Below are positions 1 to 11,387 of a stretch of 64,000 nucleotides of DNA, piece after piece. The notes under the pieces are model-generated. The model saw nothing but the letters and a program-made list of their open reading frames with translations, was not told where the DNA came from and did not search any database. The DNA is from Tritrichomonas musculus (lineage: Eukaryota; Parabasalia; Tritrichomonadida; Tritrichomonadidae): NCBI GenBank assembly GCA_039105265.1, contig JAPFFF010000019.1, positions 1,024,501 to 1,088,500 on the forward strand, in the 5' to 3' direction. Positions within the stretch are counted from its first letter, which is position 1; each line of letters starts with the position of its first letter. A program made the position numbers and the translations under genes.

Positions 1-146
1 TATCAAAAGAAAGCGTAGATAAAGTAGAATCTAAATATCATTTTAGAAGTAAATTTGATGAACCAGAAGTATATGTATTTGAGCATTTATATTTACATTT
101 TTGGCTAACAATGTAATTTAGCATACCATTCACAAAGCGAAGTGAC

Positions 147-800
147 CTAACAGGTCATTTTGAGACTAATTCCATACTTGATGAATTGACTGTAAATGTT
201 ATTATAAGCATATTTTAGGTCTTCGGTTTTACCTTCTTTGGTTACCAATATTTTTGAAACATAGATGATCTTATCTGATTTTCCACTGCATCCGCTGCAT
301 CCAATATCTTCATTCAAGACTAATTCAACTTTCTCACATCCAGTCAATAATTTGATCATTTCCATCAACAACTTGCTTTCACAGACAACATATGAATTCA
401 CTTTTAATGGATTGTTCTCATACATTTCAACTAGCATTTCAAGAAATCTGTTTTTCTTGTCAAGCTCATCTAATTCATTTCCCAAATTTGCGATACCTCT
501 GTCTTGTGCTAAATGGAAACGATTGTCTATTACTTGTGGAGATACTGATTGATATTCCGGATTCGTCATCTGAGTATTTGTAATTGGACCAACCTGTTGA
601 GCAACTTCCGGTTGGGGAGCTTGAATAAAATTTACATTTGGATTCAGAGGTTGAACATTTGGATAAAGGGGAATGGAATTTGCTCTTGGATGCTTTTGAG
701 TTGGTTTGATATTAATGTTTACATTAGTCTGTTGCTCTTGCTTTATCGTATTATCTGTCTCACTGGATAGTATACGTGCTTGCATCAAAGTCATTTTCAT
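147..800 (-). CDS. conserved Maverick protein, ARILSSE family (element A copy)
   Basis: I do not recognise this 217-residue protein from a named family. It has two relatives here, at 20471-21052 (element B) and 41116-41808 (element C). All share an N-terminal block (ARILSSE.D followed by Lys-rich and TN(V/I)NINIKP residues), a variable Pro/Gln/Asn-rich linker, a helical segment around residues 105-130 (LGNELDELD..NRFLEM) and a C-terminal domain with a CxxC-like patch (CSGCSG) ending in YSQFIKYGISLKM. The fixed ends around a loose linker suggest two small binding modules. It is the last gene of a leftward cluster. The start is supported by a TATTTTTG motif about 15 bases upstream. Function unknown; a virion or DNA-binding accessory role would be guesswork. 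Confidence 0.75.
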   Translation of the reverse strand: MKMTLMQARILSSETDNTIKQEQQTNVNINIKPTQKHPRANSIPLYPNVQPLNPNVNFIQAPQPEVAQQVGPITNTQMTNPEYQSVSPQVIDNRFHLAQDRGIANLGNELDELDKKNRFLEMLVEMYENNPLKVNSYVVCESKLLMEMIKLLTGCEKVELVLNEDIGCSGCSGKSDKIIYVSKILVTKEGKTEDLKYAYNNIYSQFIKYGISLKMTC

Positions 801-823
801 TAATGCAAAAATAGATTTAGCAT

Positions 824-1039
824 CTAATTTTTTTTAAATTGTCTTTCAATCAAATCATTTTTGAGATACATCTTGCCATTCAATTCAACAGCAACGATTC
901 CATCTCTGTTATAATATTCTCCAACAATTCCCTTGAATGATTTGGTACCTTTTCGCTTAATGATATTTGGACTTTCAATCATAATTTCGTAATCATTCTC
1001 GAAACCAACCAATGGAACGAACCTCTCATTCATATTCAT
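824..1039 (-). CDS. short protein related to the N-terminus of the Maverick HNH proteins
   Basis: 71-residue protein. Its first part (FVPLVGFENDYEIMIESP) aligns by eye with the N-terminus of the HNH proteins at 10130-10759 and 19775-20416 (FVPLLNFEDDYKILNQYP), where this NUMOD4-like segment precedes the nuclease. No HNH motif follows here. The remaining residues form a small beta-rich stretch (GIVGEYYNRDGIVAVELNG) that may bind DNA. It lies between the ARILSSE gene and the small basic gene, in the same direction. It may be a stand-alone DNA-binding module or a relic of an HNH gene; I cannot tell which. Confidence 0.55.
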   Translation of the reverse strand: MNMNERFVPLVGFENDYEIMIESPNIIKRKGTKSFKGIVGEYYNRDGIVAVELNGKMYLKNDLIERQFKKN

Positions 1040-1091
1040 TTGTGTCTTCGTTAAAAAGTTATTAGAGATAGTCCTTTGGACATATTATCTT

Positions 1092-1346
1092 TCAGATATA
1101 CCTATTAGCAGCAGCTCTATTGAGTAGTTTGCGGACTTTCATGCAATGATCATATTTCTTTTGGATTCGTTCACGTTGTTTCATTTTCTTAGGATTGTCG
1201 GATTCTGGTTCACCTAGTATTTTTCGATAATATTGCAATCTTGATGCAATCATTTTTAATGTCTGCGTTGCAAATGATTTACGTTCATGTCTTTTCTTTA
1301 ATGGTGGTAATGTTAATGTTTCATTTTCATTTGTATTTGATTCCAT
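1092..1346 (-). CDS. small basic Maverick protein (element A copy)
   Basis: 84-residue, strongly basic, predicted all-helical protein. It is clearly related to the gene at 41849-42118 in element C: both contain LPPLKKRHERKSFAT, then a helix (RLQYYR..L), a Pro-Glu linker, a Lys/Arg-rich helix and the end MKVRKLL.RA.ANRYI. In both elements it sits back to back with the integrase gene, so the two could share a promoter region (about 60 bases here). The charge suggests nucleic-acid binding, possibly a partner of integrase or a genome-condensing protein; that is inference. No named family recognised. Confidence 0.7.
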   Translation of the reverse strand: MESNTNENETLTLPPLKKRHERKSFATQTLKMIASRLQYYRKILGEPESDNPKKMKQRERIQKKYDHCMKVRKLLNRAAANRYI

Positions 1347-1407
1347 TCTTTGGCTCTCATTAAAATATCAACAGCAAACATATAAACATCTCTTTAACAA
1401 AAACCAA

Positions 1408-3273
1408 ATGAATCAAACTTACGAACTCAACAATAACGTGGATCACATCATTCAATACATCAAGAACTCGATACTTTGGGGTCCAAGCAGTGTAGACCAT
1501 TCAGATTATTTTGATAGATTACATGATCATAATTATGCTGGCTGGTTTGATGATAATTTTGATGACGATGATGATGATCCATTTACAGACTATTATAAAG
1601 ATCCAAGAACATTGGAATTAATAAATAATCTTCTCAACAGCCATTCAACATTTTCAAGATTTATTCGTGACAGAATCATTAAATGGTATCAACGTAAACA
1701 TCTTTATGACAAGCCTAGATTTAATTTAGATGAGAATGTATTGAGCAATTTCATTAAAGTAAATGCCACAACAATTAACAAAGAAGTCATTGAATATATG
1801 GAATATACAAAGAAACAGATCATTGAATATCAAGAATACAAGAAACGTCATGCTATTGAGAAACAAGAACGTAGAAAACGTGAGAGGATTGAAAGACGTG
1901 AACAAGGATTGCAAGCAGCTCGTGAGGAATTAAATAGGCTCCTTAATCTCAAAATACAAAAGGGTAAGACTCAATTCTATGCAAATAATATATTCAGAGG
2001 TTGGAATATCCATCCAGAAGATATGACTAAATTATGGAGAGAATATAATGAAAGATGGATACCACCAACCCAAAGAGGCAAACCACAACCTCAAAGACCT
2101 AGACCAACTATAGCTTACGATGACACATTTGAAGACAAGCTTATCAAATACCTTAAAACACATTCAGATGAGAGACATCCAATGTCATTTGATGACTTTC
2201 AAAAGCTAACTAGAGGTTGGCCTAGTTCGTTTACATCTATTGAAGATTGGTATCAAACCTACATTGAAAAGCATCCATCCAACATTGCTCCAGAGAAGAT
2301 TCAAGTGAATTCTATTGGTTTCAAATCACCAAAGAAAGTTAAAGCATTGAAATCTAAATATCCAAATATTAAGTCTCCTGATTCATCTACAACATCATAC
2401 TTTCCATTAAAGCAGAATAAGAAGCTATATCAACTTCACAAGGTTTGTCCAAAAAAGACTTACATCATTGACATAATGTTTTGTGATAAGTATGCATATC
2501 TCATTGCAATCAATGTCAACACTAGATTCTTATATGCAGCCCCAATGAATAAACCTGTATCCACCACAACTAATCACGACAATCAAGAACAACATTACAT
2601 GAGATATTCTAAAAATGCAGACACATGCATCAATGCTTTGGACTCATTAATCAAATCAGGAATGGATGTTCGATACCTTCAAGGTGATGGAGAGAAAGCT
2701 TTCGATGCACATGAAACATTGGCTTATTATGATTCTCATAACATTGAATTCAAACCAGTCCCAAGAATGAAAATGGGTGTATATCCAGACTTCATGAAAA
2801 AGGAACAAAAGCAATCGAAAACAGATCCAATGCATGGTTCTTTAGGGATTCTTGATAGAGTGATTCGCACACTTCGAGACATGGCATACCACATTGAAGT
2901 TGGAATCATTACACCAAATATCATGAAAGAGCTTGTCAATCAATATAACAATGTGCCTCATACAACGTAATCCAAATATGTTGGCTTTGATGTTACACCA
3001 CAAATGGTCCAAGATGATGAAGAAATAGAGAACTATATCATTAGGCAAATCATGAAAGAGAATGAAAAGGTTACAAGTAGAGCTGGATTTAAACTAGAGA
3101 ATGGCACCCCAGTGAAGCTTTATAATGAAAAGGATTCAATGGCTAAAAGAAGATCAATCATTCAACCAGGAAAGTATCACATTGTTGACTACCATGGAGG
3201 ATATTATGAAGTCGAAGATGAGAACAAAAATAGACAATTCATTCCAAGGTGCAAACTTGCAATTGACATTTAA
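1408..3273 (+). pseudogene. retroviral-type integrase of element A
   Basis: Integrase that would join the element's 3' ends to target DNA. The N-terminal 300 residues are charged and helical, with an acidic Asp-rich patch and a long Lys/Arg/Glu coiled stretch. The catalytic core follows: the first Asp is in YIIDIMFCDKY, the second in YLQGDGEKAF and the Glu in LGILDRVIRTLRD, matching the DDE order of the rve fold. The C-terminus (KRRSIIQPGKYHIVDYHGGY) looks like a small SH3/chromo-like beta barrel, usual for DNA-binding ends of integrases. It is closely related to 42193-43941. The gene belongs to a broken element and is treated as a fossil. Confidence 0.85.
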
Positions 3274-6200
3274 TGTAATACTTTCTTGTAATATTCTGGA
3301 TTATACATTCTGATGATCTTATACAATACATTGATATTTGAATGTTTTGCATCTTTCTTGACTGTTTCGAAATTCATTGAAGCTTTGCATGTCAAATTAC
3401 ATTTGAACTCAACATTATAAAATGCTTTATCTCTATTATCTGGAGATAGACATTTAATTGCTCCAAACAATGGTAACAAAGTAAGTCTATCATCTATTTT
3501 TGAAGCATAATACCTGAAAGATCCAACTCTACACCTAAAGATTTGATTACATCCGTTGCCGTTCTCTTGATAACAGAATCCCAATTACCTTGATAGAATT
3601 CATATCTTCCATTCACATTTTCAGAATCAGGAAGCATTAGGCCATGATATGAATTGCAATCAACAGAAGCAAAATAATCTATATCAAACTCATCACATTC
3701 GAAACATTTGACATATGCATTCTTATATAAACCTGGAATATTATGATTTGCATAAATATGAAGACTACCACTTCCAGTCTCAATAATGATATCATCTTCA
3801 GAGAGTTTACTAATTATTGATTGCTTGATTTCAAATCTCTTATTTTGCGGCAACTTCTTATTAATATCAATGTCAATCACAGCAAATCCAGGAGTTTCAT
3901 TTACACTCAAAACCATTCCAGTCTTATTTCTACATTTAAGATCACCAATATGTTTACCATCACAGGATCCATGTTTGGACTTATTGAATGTAATCTTGAA
4001 GTTCTCATCAAATCTAGTTCTCAATGGTAAATCCCAATGACCTTCTTCAAAATCATTTATATAAGTTGGGATATTATTTACATTCACATTTGCAGAAACC
4101 TCGGATTCATTTTCAGGAATACTCTTTCCAAGTTCAAGTAATTCAGCATCTAAATCTTTATTGTTCAATATATTTTTGAATTCATTTTCACATTCTTTAG
4201 CATACTCTTCACATGATTTGATAATAACATCATTAGCTGTCAAACCTTTAATGAATGGAACACAAGTTTGATCTTCCAATACTATCATTTTGTTATGGAA
4301 TCCAGCCAACGCATTCTTCTTAATAGTTACCTTAGACATTTGTATTGAAATCTTTCCATCAGAATTATGTTTACGATTCATTTGGAGATTAATATTCTTA
4401 CCCTTAAAGACTTTGTTATCATTGATTACACTAAGATAACTTGATGGATGGATTTTACAATTTTGCTTTAATGATACACCTTTGACTTTCAATGATTTAG
4501 TTTCCATGGAACCATTTTCTTTATTATTCCAAATGGTATAACATTTAGGACATAATGCAACTTGATTGTCACCATATTTTTCAACAGTAGCACCCAATAT
4601 TTTCTTCTCATCAGCAACGGTTCCAATAGCTGGATTTGGCATGAATTGATAAACATATTTATCATAGAATTCTTTATCTTTAACGATTGCATCGAAGACT
4701 TGCTCACCATGTCTATTCATATCTCCAGCAATTGCAAAGTAAACACTATCTGTATCACATGATGTGAAATGCATTCTTTCAACATCTAAACATTTGAAAA
4801 GGAAGTCATAAATGAAAACCAAATACCAATACTTTGCATTATCAAGAGTGAAGAATGACTCTTGAACACATGTCTTACATCGGAAATTCTTGGGTTTACG
4901 TTGAATTATATATGAATCATTTGCAATTGGATATCCGTTTACATAAGTCTCACTTGCAATGTCAATGAAGGCTCTATCACGATCTACAATCTTGACTTTA
5001 TCATAATGTTCTGTATTGAGACCATCATATCCATAAGATCCATTCATACTAATTTTATAGAACTTCTCATTTCCAGGTTTCTCTCCACTTAATATCTTCT
5101 GACGTTCTCCCATGAATTCATTAACGAATGCATTGAAACCTCTATGGCAATCATATATTGTAACATTCTGGATATCAACAACTTTCAAACCATGGTCAAT
5201 CAGAAACCATAAATAATAGCAACCAAATGTCTTGAATTCACCTCTTGTATCAAGAGTCATCGTTAGCTTGGTATCAGATTTGTCAACAGTATGGATCTTA
5301 TTGTCTACACCATATTTGTACATGTATGAACCGATTATATCTTCATCATTTTTGATCTCAAAATTGCGAAATACAGGTGGGAAATTAATGAAATCATTAA
5401 TCAAATCTTTGGGACATTCTAACTTAACAGTTGCATGAAAGATGAATTTGGGATTCTTATCAAACCTATGTTTGGAATTGATTATACTCATACAAGTATG
5501 ATATACATTTGGTTTCCGCTTACCATTCTCATCATAACAATCATATGAATTTAACATTGAACCTGGCATGTACATGATACCTCCATGATATTTGTTGAAT
5601 GAATGCCAGTTACCAGAACATGCTGAAGGATACAATGAATTGAAATCAACACCAACTACAGGCGAAACAACATTATCAGTATATCTGACAACAATTTTAT
5701 TAGCTTCTTCATCCAAATGCAAACGTGTAATGCAAGTCTCACCTCTAAGATTGACTCGATGCATAACATTTGAAAGACCTCCAGTAATACCAGCACGTAA
5801 ACGATGATATTCAGCTTCATTGGTAATAGTCATTGGCAAATGATTCACTTTACAGAACTTCTTGAGCTGGATTCTTAAACGAGTAACCTTGTCATCATCA
5901 TCTGCACGAAGGCTATTACATACTTCACAAGCAAGTTTGCAATTGGATAATTCATGACCTATTTCATTATTGATTCGATCTAATGTTGGCTTATTAGTCC
6001 ATGAGAAGTGCTCACCACAAAGATGACATTTACCTAATTCTGGGTCTTCATATATCTTCATGAATGCATCGAAATCAGCTTCAGAAACACATTTAGAAAG
6101 GTCTCTTAAAGGTTTGGGCTGCTTACTTTTCTCTTGCTTCAAATTCCATTTCTCATCTTGACTGTAATATGAATTGACCTTATATGTCCACCATTCTTTG

Positions 6201-8484
6201 GTTGGCTTGAATGTATTCTTTGAATTCAAAACACCATAATCATAGTCAATATCAAAGTTCTTATAAGCCATTGCATACTTGATTTCAGATGCATTACGTG
6301 ATAAAGAAAGATTAGAGAGCATGTCGACACCATATTTAGCATTCATTTCAATGAGATTATCAATAGGTTTGATCATCATTTCAACATCATTATCATTATA
6401 TGCTAACAGATATTCCCATCTGTCAATGAATCTTTTGGAATCTTCAAGATATTCTTCATATTCTTTATTTGATAATGCATTCTTTTGATTGAAATAGCTA
6501 TAGAAATCTTTATGTTTGAATGGCTCTGACATACTTAGGACATCATCAAAGTTCTCACTATTTACAGCTTCATATGGGAATGTACCTTTAACAGAATTCT
6601 CTGCACCACCAAAGTCAACACCAAATTGTTTAAGAGTACCTCCACTGATGAATGCTTGAGCATCAATGAAACGTAATCCAATTACACCTTTATCAGTAGA
6701 TGTTTTGAGAATGAATTGCTTCAAAGATGATGTAGTACCAATTAAAGAACTGTTATCAACCTTCCATGACATACCATGATGAGTATAATTGAAATATTCT
6801 TTAAAGAGATTGCTATCGAATTTTGCAGAATTAAATCCCAAAACTGGTACATCAAGGAGACCTTTATCAAGCTTTTTAATGACTTCGACATCAGAGATTT
6901 TGAGCATATCTTTCATTAATTGGACCTTGTCATCAACTATTTCATAAGCTCTCTCGAACATAAATGTAAGCCATTCAGGAATGAAATCTTTGGATCTAGC
7001 ATCGAAATGTCTCGTTAACAAACCTTTTGAAGACTTGATGCAACAGCTCACTGACAATGGAATTAGACGACTATTGATTACAGTTGATTTACCAGATTTT
7101 TCATCAACAGATTGCTCCATGGTTTCAAAATCATATGTCATGTAATATCTCTGAGGTTGCCATTTAAGATCATGTGCTACACAATATTCGTAAACTGGAT
7201 GATTCAAAATATGTGGACAATATGGCATGCTAACTCTTTCAGGAATGTAATTCTTATGAAACTTTCCATCACAATGTGCTTTATGAATATCCATACGTCT
7301 CTTACCATGACCATTATCATTACGGACAACATATGATTTACATTGAGGGCAGACAAGAAGCTTTGTCAACCTTTCAGCATCAGAGATATACATAATATGA
7401 ATGACATTCTCTTGACTGAAAAGTAAAGCACTGAATGTATTCTCAAATTTATCATCATGCCATTGCTCTTGGATATCAAAATAACTGGAATCTTTACCAT
7501 TCTCATCTTCACTTTGCAAATAGCAATAGATGTTAACATTAATTTCATGCTTTTTAGCAGATTCTTTCATCTCATCTAACGTCATACCTTCGAATGATTT
7601 CAACAATTCTTGAGCAGCTTTGGTAGGTCTAGTAGTATATTCAATTCCATGATCTTTACAGAAGAGTTTACGAGCGGCACTGGTACGATCTTTAAGATAG
7701 TACTTCTTAGTCTTTGATAACTTTGGATCCAAACATATTGCTAAGAATCTATACCAACATAATCCATCATCTTCATTGTCTGTGATTATAAATTGAGATT
7801 TTAAGAAAGCAGGTGGAAGATTCTTAATCTTACCAGAAACCTTAGGTAGTCTATGAGATGTGAATGCTATATTTGAAACATAAATGAGTTTGACATTGGA
7901 TGCTGTAGTTGAATGATTATGAATATTGGTTTCAATGTAATACTTAATTTTTTCTAAATCTGTTGAAAATTGAACTATAATTGGAATGGTATCAGCAAAT
8001 TTGATTTTAGTAGGAATGATTTCACGTGCTTCATAATTGAATACTTCGTCAGATTCTTGAAAATAATTCTTCTCAGGAACCTCAAAGACACCTCCCATTT
8101 CAAATGTTAACCTGAATGGTTTACGTTCACGTTTATATACAACATTATCAAGAAATTCGAAAATGTCATCAAGCTTATGAATCTTGTTAAGGTAATACAC
8201 CATCATCGGATCTTTCTTTTGATTCTTCTCAACAACTTCATAGCAAACCAATATACACTACCATAAGTAGCATCACCATCATAACCCATTTCATCAAGTT
8301 TGGGTATAATAAAGTCAAGGATTCTATAAATTACATTATCTTCAAATTCAGAATTATATGGAAATTCATCAATAATTGCTTCAAGTGTTTCTTCAGAAAT
8401 GCCAAGCATTAATGCTAAATTCCATACATCATCAACTGGTTGCTCATCTATTTCTTGGCGGTTGTCGATCGTTGGTTGACTCAT
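3270..8484 (-). pseudogene. family B DNA polymerase with embedded HNH and C-terminal PrimPol-like domain (element A)
   Basis: Replicative polymerase gene of element A; the main reading frame codes for about 1585 residues. Domains in order: an N-terminal helical domain (LALMLGISEETLEAI) resembling the Death fold; a conserved segment with GLCWYRFLA and a Cys-rich finger (CPQC) as in transposon polymerases; exonuclease motifs (TYDFETMEQ near 370, GFNSAKFDSN, YNDNDVEMM); an HNH-like insert near 740-775 (CHLCGEHF..LDRINNEIGH..CEVCN); motif A DFNSLYPS near 870; motif B KISMNGSYGYDG near 1065; motif C CDTDSVYF near 1165; and a C-terminal AEP/PrimPol-like domain from about 1440 (VIDIDIN, GSGSLHIY, IDYFASV, GLMLPDS..GRYEF). 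A small helical end follows. The core differs from that of element C, while both ends are shared. Treated as a broken fossil copy. Confidence 0.85.
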
Positions 8485-8840
8485 CTTTTCTTTGCTTCTG
8501 CATTAAAAAAATTATCCCTTACAAAAAGATTGATATCTTCCTGTACACCATTTTTCATGAAAATCTGCTCTTTTGCATTCTCTCGTGTTATCTGCAAGCA
8601 GAGTACGTAGTATCAAAAACGACGCAAATTCGGACATTATTTTTGGCCTCAAACCCCTTCAAAACACCCATTTTTGGGCACTTTTTCTTAAAATATACTG
8701 TTTTCAAGTTTGAGCTCCTAGTATTGAAACATGACTCCAAAAATGAATGCTAGAAGACAGGTCAACCTTCGTATTGAAAATCGGACCCGAAACTCAAGGC
8801 CAAAATATCTTCCGGAAGAATTCGTCATCACTTTAGTAGT
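8485..8840. repeat. right terminal region of element A
   Basis: 356 bases between the polymerase start and the element tip, about the size of the terminal repeat plus leader of element C. It probably holds one terminal inverted repeat, but the partner is off the left edge so this cannot be seen. Read inward, the tip begins ACTACTAAAGTGATGACG. No convincing gene; the 125-residue frame crossing it on the + strand has no relatives here. Confidence 0.6.
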
Positions 8841-10001
8841 GCATATATTACACCTAAGCTACCAAATGCTGGAGTTCATTTGATATTTGATGTTAATTGG
8901 GGAGATAATCAAGATGATGATATAATGCATATTGATGTAATGTTTAAACCAACTGGTTCTACTAGCACTTTTGACAGTATGGACAGGTTTGATAGCAATG
9001 GTAAACGCATTGATTCAATAATATGGCGTCATGATGATGGTCAAATTGTATATACATCGGTAAGTGCATCACATAGCAGTAATCCAATAGCATACAATTT
9101 CATTAGAGCTCAAATCGAATCACCATTCATTAAAACCGCAAATGTTGTTGATGAAAGTCCAGAACGATTCACAATTCAATGTACACAGAATGATAGTGGT
9201 TGTGTAGTCCCAGATGAATATATAAGAAGGGTATTAACAACCAAAAATATTATCGTAAAGTTCAAACGAAATGCTGATGATACAACATATGAAGAAGCTG
9301 AATATACTTATTCTGGACGAAAGAGTGGAAATATCATATACAAATCAACAAGTATTGAGTCAAGCGAATCAATAGATATTCGTGTAGCTACGCGTATTGT
9401 TTCATTGAGAGCCGCGGATGATACATTGACTAATATATATGATGTATCTATCACATTAATCAGCAACCAACCTGTGAACGATAATATGATTTCATCGGTG
9501 AAATATGTAAATGATAACTTTGCATTGAAGTCATATGTTGATGAATTACATGCAACCACAAACACAACAATCACACATTACTCTCCGATTGAATCATCAA
9601 TGAACTCTGTTAGTGATTTCGTTGTTGGTTCTCCTGTGTATATGACAGGTAAGGTTTACAAACATGTTGGTGATGAATGGAAACCATCAACAGCTGATGA
9701 TACAACTGATTGTATTTGTAGTGTCAAGACATCAGGAACATGGAAAGAATATGTTGGTATATGTGTCAGAATCGATGACAAAAATAAATGTATCACATTC
9801 GCAAGTCATGGGGATTACATTTGCAAAGTCAATGATTCATCATGTTATTCAATCGGTGATGAGGTGTTTATCGATAATGAAGACAATAAGCTGAAAGTTC
9901 TTTCAGGTGAGACAGCAATAACATCAAAAATAAAACGCATGACTGTTGGAATCATTACAAGTATCATTGATGAAAGAACATTAGCTGTATTCAAAGAGTA
10001 A
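8841..10001 (+). pseudogene. fibre-like surface protein, 3' part (element B)
   Basis: C-terminal part of a large fibre-like protein; the rest is separated from it by element A. The coding sequence aligns with residues of about 1045-1290 and the last 140 residues of the element C fibre (34735-39435): shared FDVNWGD, MHIDV.FKP, IAYNFIRAQIESPFIKT, NDNFALKS. The final knob-like domain (TTITHY.PIE through the TLAVFK end) is also shared with the element D fibre at 49479-50535. Compared with C, the stretch between NDNFALKS and TTITHY is about 140 residues shorter, which points to module exchange between fibre genes. Likely beta-rich and trimeric by analogy with phage tail fibres; that is inference. 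Confidence 0.7.
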
Positions 10002-10129
10002 ACCATACAATGAAATCAATATAAAACCTTCAAATAAATATAATTGATTTATTTTTGTTCATTTATTTATTAATTCATGATTTCAATACATATCTTTTTA
10101 AATTGATTTTTTATTTTTGATTTATACCG

Positions 10130-10759
10130 ATGAGCCAAACCGAACAACCAATCACAAATGATGAAGCTGAATTCATTCCATTAAAAAAATTAGTAGCTGA
10201 TTATGAAATACAAACAACTTTTCCTTATAATGTCAGAAAGAAGAATAATCAAAGAATATTAAAAGAAAGTATTAATGGATGTGGTTATCCAAGAATCACT
10301 TTAAATAGAAAATCTATTTATAAACATATAGTAATAGCCAAGCAATTTATTCCAAATCCTGATAACCTTTCTGAAATAGACCATATTTCGAAAGATAAAA
10401 CCGATTATCATTTAAATAACCTTCGTTGGGTCTCTCATTCAAAGAATTTAGAAAACAAAACAAATTATAGAGGAATACAAGCAATATATGTTGATGATAT
10501 TCCTGATGATGCAACAGTAATAGAATGGTATGAAACGAGAACTGAAAGAAGATTGTTTGAAAACAATAAATATTATTATTATCACGATGATGAGAAAGAT
10601 GAAGATATATTTTATTCTAAAATTACCGACCAAATATATAAGATTCTTTATCATAATCATAATAAAGCAGGTAATGCATATGTTGGACTTCGTGATTCTA
10701 ATAACAAAATAGTTAGCTTATATATCAATAGATTCAAATTTCAACATGATTTAATGTAA
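10130..10759 (+). CDS. NUMOD4/HNH endonuclease-like protein (element B, first copy)
   Basis: 209-residue protein with the layout of phage and NCLDV homing-type HNH proteins: an N-terminal NUMOD4-like segment (FIPLKKLVADYEI), then an HNH core near residues 83-102 (EIDHISKDKTDYHLNNLRWV) carrying the Asp-His pair and the distal Asn. The C-terminal half (about 100 residues, many Tyr and Asp) has no recognised domain but is shared with the relative at 19775-20416, including a KYYYYHD stretch and the end F.HQHDL/FQHDL. A TATTTTTG motif lies about 20 bases before the start. Its job in the element is unknown: a selfish nuclease, or a nuclease used in DNA processing. Confidence 0.8.
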   Translation: MSQTEQPITNDEAEFIPLKKLVADYEIQTTFPYNVRKKNNQRILKESINGCGYPRITLNRKSIYKHIVIAKQFIPNPDNLSEIDHISKDKTDYHLNNLRWVSHSKNLENKTNYRGIQAIYVDDIPDDATVIEWYETRTERRLFENNKYYYYHDDEKDEDIFYSKITDQIYKILYHNHNKAGNAYVGLRDSNNKIVSLYINRFKFQHDLM

Positions 10760-10949
10760 TCTTAATCATTAAAGTATTATAATAATTTATTTTTGCTTTT
10801 CATTCAAAAAGTTCTCAAAAATAATTTTTCTTCAGAAAAAGTTCTCGAAAAATTTTTCGATAATATTGCTATAAATGTGTAAACCAATATAGTATATAAC
10901 CATTTAAATATAAATCTGTAAATGAAAACTATTATTATACGGCAATGAT

Positions 10950-11030
10950 ATGGCATGATGGGTATTGTGTCTACTGAGAACTTGTAAAGGTGGTAGGTTC
11001 GATTCACATACATGACACTTTTCTGTATTA
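10950..11030 (+). other. tRNA-like stretch with a B-box-like sequence
   Basis: Contains GGTTCGATTC, a match to the RNA polymerase III B box, preceded about 50 bases upstream by an A-box-like TGGCATGATGG and followed by TTTT. I could not draw a proper cloverleaf. It may be a decayed tRNA, a polymerase III promoter or chance. Confidence 0.2.
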
Positions 11031-11157
11031 TTTTATATATTATCCTAGAAAATGTAGAAAGCAACCGCTGGATTCGAAAGATAATAATATAAGAGAGGCA
11101 GAATGTACAACCCGTATACATTAAAACAATTCATGAAAAAACTATTATAAATGGTTT

Positions 11158-11296
11158 CCCACAAAGAACCGTCAAAAAACTAAAAACACTTTAACGTGTT
11201 CCCACAAAGAACCGTCAAAATACACCGTACTCTTTACATTAATAATCTTTATACATATTACTTTAATAATAACACTGAATGACGGTTCTTTGTGGG
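11158..11296. repeat. three copies of a 17-base repeat, two direct and one inverted
   Basis: CCCACAAAGAACCGTCA occurs at 11158-11174 and 11201-11217, and its reverse complement at 11280-11296. The first two also share following A residues. The inverted copy can pair with either direct copy to form a long hairpin. Seen directly. Such an arrangement fits a protein-binding site array; KilA-N, whose gene ends 92 bases away, is one candidate binder (inference). Confidence 0.75.
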
Positions 11297-11387
11297 TTTT
11301 TGCTTTCTTGAATTTATTTTTTTTTCTTTTTCAATCCGTGGAGCACAAAAATAAAACCAAATCAATGTGTCATTTATTTTTATTCAT

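Larger units (their letters stand above)
1..8840. mobile_element. Maverick/Polinton element A, right-hand part
   Basis: Virus-like DNA element that enters from the left edge. Parts in order: conserved ARILSSE-family gene (-), short NUMOD4-like gene (-), small basic gene (-), integrase (+), large DNA polymerase (-), then a 356-bp terminal region. The same order (ARILSSE, basic gene, integrase, polymerase, terminus) is seen in element C at 41116-49478. The right end is placed at 8840 because fibre-gene similarity to element C begins exactly at 8841 and the last bases, read inward, start ACTACTAAAG, like the other tips in this window. It is inserted in the fibre gene of element B. It looks broken, with roughly three breaks in the visible part. 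The left end and target duplication are outside the window. Confidence 0.85.
10760..11387. other. gene-free spacer of element B with iteron-like repeats
   Basis: 628 bases without a convincing gene, lying between divergent blocks (HNH on +, KilA-N on -). It holds three copies of a 17-base sequence (annotated separately), a tRNA-like stretch around 10950-11030, and AT-rich DNA. The equivalent position in element C (39436-40191, also next to KilA-N) is likewise gene-free and repeat-bearing, so this may be a regulatory or replication region of the element. Confidence 0.5.

Noticed and set aside
10804-11121. 105-residue minus-strand frame in the B spacer
   Set aside because: Low-complexity aromatic composition, overlaps repeats and the tRNA-like stretch, no relatives in the window.
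11158-11296. CRISPR array
   Set aside because: Only three copies, one inverted, uneven spacing and a eukaryotic context.
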